This document shows positions 61,495 to 64,000 of a stretch of 64,000 bases of DNA, in pieces. The stretch lies in NCBI RefSeq assembly GCF_036320965.1, contig NC_092241.1, positions 25,074,986 to 25,138,985 of the forward strand, in the 5' to 3' direction. Below the pieces are notes generated by a model. The model ran no database searches, was not told where the DNA came from, and was given only the letters and a program-made list of their open reading frames with translations. This DNA is from Panulirus ornatus. Lineage: Eukaryota; Arthropoda; Malacostraca; Decapoda; Palinuridae. The position numbers were made by a program, and so were the translations under genes. Every line of letters begins with the position of its first letter. Positions within the stretch are counted from its first letter, which is position 1.

Positions 61495-62688
61495 CTAGAA
61501 CAGTAAAAGTTTTTATCAAGATGAAAACCTGTACTTTTGGAAGAGGGAAAGTAGGGTTTTAGTTTGGGTTTTCCGGGGTGCGAGTTTAAGGTTTTTTATT
61601 TTTTTGGGGGGGGAGGAGGGAAAAAAAGGGAAAGAGGGGAAATATGGTTGGTGGAAAGAGAGGGTGGGGAGAGTTTGGGGCGAGATAAGGGGGAGGGGGA
61701 GAAACTGAGAAACTGGTTGAGTTTTGGTAAGTGGTGAAAAAGAAAGCTGAGAGTAAATGTGAATAAGGAAAAGGTATTAGGGAAATAGGGGTTTAGGGGG
61801 AAAACATTTGGGGGGTAAGTTTTAAAGGAAAAAATGAGGAAGTAAGTGTTTTTGATATTGGGAGTGGATTTGCAGGGATGGAACCTGGAGAGAAGGGGGG
61901 TCAAAGGGGGGGGGGGGAAAAAAATTCGGGAGTGTTGAAAAGTTGGGAAACAAAACATTATTCGAAAGCAAAAAAGGGGGATCCTTTAAGGGAAAAGTGG
62001 TTCCACAAAGTTTATATGGTGCAAGGGGGGGCTAAATGGTTTGTGGAGGAGGTGTGTTGGAAATGAATTTTTGAAGACAAAAAGTTTGATTTGGGTTTTA
62101 TCGAGTAATTTAAAGAAGGGTGAGAGAGGGGGGTAATAAAAAAGGTAGGGGAGAGCAGAAGAGGGTGTTTTTAAATGGGTTTGGGCACATGGAGGAAATG
62201 GGAAAAATTTACAAAGAAAATTTACCCAAGAAGGAAAAATGGGGTCAGGGGGTGGAAAAGGGAAAAAAAGAAAGGGGGTTAAAAAAGGGGTGAAAAAGAA
62301 AAAAGAGTGAATTGGAAAACCGAGGGGCAGGGGCTGTCATGGATTAAAAAGGCATGTGAAAAGTCTTTGGGGAAACCCTGGAAAGTTTTTTTGGGCTGGT
62401 GTGAAAGGGGGGTTTTTGGGTTTGGTGATTATACATGACAGCTGAGGCTGTGGAACGAGGGTTTTTGTCTTTCCTTGCTACCCCGGGGAAAAGGGGGGAG
62501 GGGATTTCATTTCATGTGTGGCAGGGTTGGGAAAAAGAATAATAAGGGCAGAAATATGAATTTGGAATTTTTATATATGTCCTTTGGGGGTGTATTAATG
62601 TATACGGGGGATGTATAGGTTGTATATTGCGTGTGGCTTTAGTATATAATTTTGTATGTGGGTGGGTTGGCCCTTTTCGTTGTTTTCC
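61495..62688 (+). other. Corrupted LINE tract, probably uncorrected read sequence
   Basis: The order of blocks still follows a LINE (near 61745 gctgagagtaaatgtgaata; near 62158 gcagaagagggtgttttt; near 62504 tttcatttcatgtgtggcag), with the long UTR at the end. Every few bases, however, homopolymers are lengthened or shortened, with long G and A runs (for example 61605-61620 and 61903-61927). Neighbouring LINE copies never look like this. I regard it as low-accuracy sequence rather than ancient decay. Open frames here (61596-61958 minus, 61878-62066 plus) are artefacts. Confidence 0.75.
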
Positions 62689-64000
62689 CATGAGAAGAAA
62701 GATCATGAGAGGCAAGTGATTGAGGAGCAGCTGAGTGAGTGTGTTAGTAGTTTCCATACACAAGACCGGGTTATAGTGAAGGGTGATTTGAATACAAAGG
62801 TGAGTAATGTGGCAGTTGAGGGAATAATTGGTATACATGGGGTGTTCAGTGTTGTAAATGGTAATGGTTAAGAGTTTGCATATCTATGTGCTGAAAAAGG
62901 ACTGGTGATTGGGAATACCTGGTTTAAAAGGAGAGATATATATAAGTATAGGTATGTAAGTAGGAGGGATGGCCAGAGAGCTTTATTGGATTACGTGTTA
63001 AATGATAGAAGCACAAAAGAGAGACTTTTGGATGTTAATGCGCTAAGAGGTGCAACTGGAGGGATGTCTGATCATTATCTTGTGGAGGGAAAGGTGAAGA
63101 TTTGTTGAGGTTTTCAGAAAAGAGAGAATGTTGGGGTGAAGAAAGTGGAGAGAGTAAGTGAGCTTCAGAAGGAGACTTGTGTGAGAAGGTACCAGGAGAG
63201 ACTGAGTATAGAATGGAAAAAGGTGAGAACAAAGGACGTAAGGGGAGTGGGGGGAGGAATGGGATGTATTTAGGAAAGCAGTAATGGATTGTGGAAAAGA
63301 TGCTTCTGGCATGAGAAACGTGGGAGGTAGGCAGATTAGAAAGGGTAGTGAGTGGTGAGATGAAGAAGTAAGATCATTAGTGAAAGAGAAGAGAGAGGCA
63401 TTTGTACAATTTTTGCAGGGAAATAATGCAAATGAATGGGAGATACATAAAATAAAGAGGCAGGAGGTTAAGAGAAAGGTGCAAGAGGCGAAAAAGAGGG
63501 CAAATGAGAGTTGGGGTGAGAGAGTATCATTAAATTTTAGAGAGAATAAAAAGATGTTTTCAAAGTTGGTAAATAAAGTGCATAAGACAAGGAAACAAAT
63601 GGGAACATCAGTAAAGGGGGCTAATGGGGAGGTGATTACAAGTAGTGGTGATGTGAGAAGATGGAGTGAGTATTTTGAAGGTTTATTGAATGTGTTTAAT
63701 GACAGATTGGCAGATATAGGGTGTTTTGGTCGACGTGGTGTGCAAAGTCAGAAGGTTAGGGAGAGTGATTTGGTAAACAGAGAAGAGGTAGTAAAAGTGG
63801 GTTTGGATGGTATTGCAGTGGAATTTATTAGAAAAGGGGGTGACTGTATTCCTGATTGGTTCGTAAGGTTATCTAATATATGTATGATTCATGGTGAGGT
63901 GCCTGAGCACTGGCGAAATTCTTGCATAGTGCCATTGTACAAAGGCAAAAGGGATAAAAGTGAGTCCTCAAATTATAAAGGTATAAGTTTGTTGAGTATT
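62689..64000 (+). mobile_element. RTE-like LINE, EN to RT; near-identical repeat of 56277-57588
   Basis: From catgagaagaaagatcatg to the right edge, this equals 56277-57588 at a constant offset of 6412 with three base differences that I found (near 63186, 63329 and 63671), including shared private damage such as DYVLNDRSTKERLLDVNALR and the stop after VKIC. Two independent insertions would not share all this, so it is a segmental or assembly duplication. Confidence 0.88.

Noticed and set aside
61596..61958. 120-codon Pro/Phe-rich frame on minus
   Set aside because: Lies in the low-accuracy tract and is made of misread G runs; it disappears when compared with intact LINE sequence.

Overview
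This is a repeat-dominated eukaryotic window, almost certainly from an arthropod and probably a decapod crustacean. It shows spliced exons with GT/AG borders, a metazoan kinase, many non-LTR retrotransposon copies, a Penelope-like element relic and a very short TTAGG-type stretch. There are no bacterial-type operons. The decapod assignment is inference; I recall similar element sequences from lobster and crayfish-type genomes but could not check this.

Roughly 85-90% of the window is one non-LTR family, here called the RTE-like LINE. It has an apurinic endonuclease (EN), a linker and a reverse transcriptase (RT), then a C-terminal region carrying GRPNWRWKDG. I see no RNase H domain. About 35-40 segments lie on both strands, many 5'-truncated, inverted, internally deleted or stacked. 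The best copy is 46364-49594, with an EN-RT frame broken by one TAG. Two subfamilies differ in 3' UTR. One has a long UTR and usually an (AAAT)n or AATA-rich tail. The other has a UTR about 250 bp shorter and a poly(A) tail, usually next to (TA)n.

Layout. 1-16060 is a mosaic of LINE segments. 16061-27525 is host intronic sequence carrying two exons of a MELK-family kinase on the minus strand (27020-27173, then 17575-17681). The 9.3-kb intron between them is stuffed with LINE pieces and a Penelope-like fragment (19591-20017). 27526-29262 is a LINE insertion with a twin-priming inversion and a 9-bp target-site duplication. 29817-30569 is a tandem duplication joining a different RT relic to a LINE 3' end. 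30715-37103 holds two full-length-scale degenerate copies head to tail. 37516-44804 is more LINE. 44805-45498 is coding sequence of a leucine-rich-repeat-like host gene on the plus strand, followed by a likely 3' UTR. 46364-55084 is a young block in which short-UTR copies repeatedly interrupt (TA)n tracts. 55085-64000 is older LINE.

Near the right end, 61495-62688 reads like uncorrected long-read sequence. It is followed by a near-identical repeat (62689-64000) of 56277-57588, so the assembly there is suspect.

The strongest leads are: a SINE-like element that carries the leader of the LINE at one end and a version of its 3' terminus at the other; serial insertion into (TA)n; twin-priming structures; and the kinase exons hidden among repeats.
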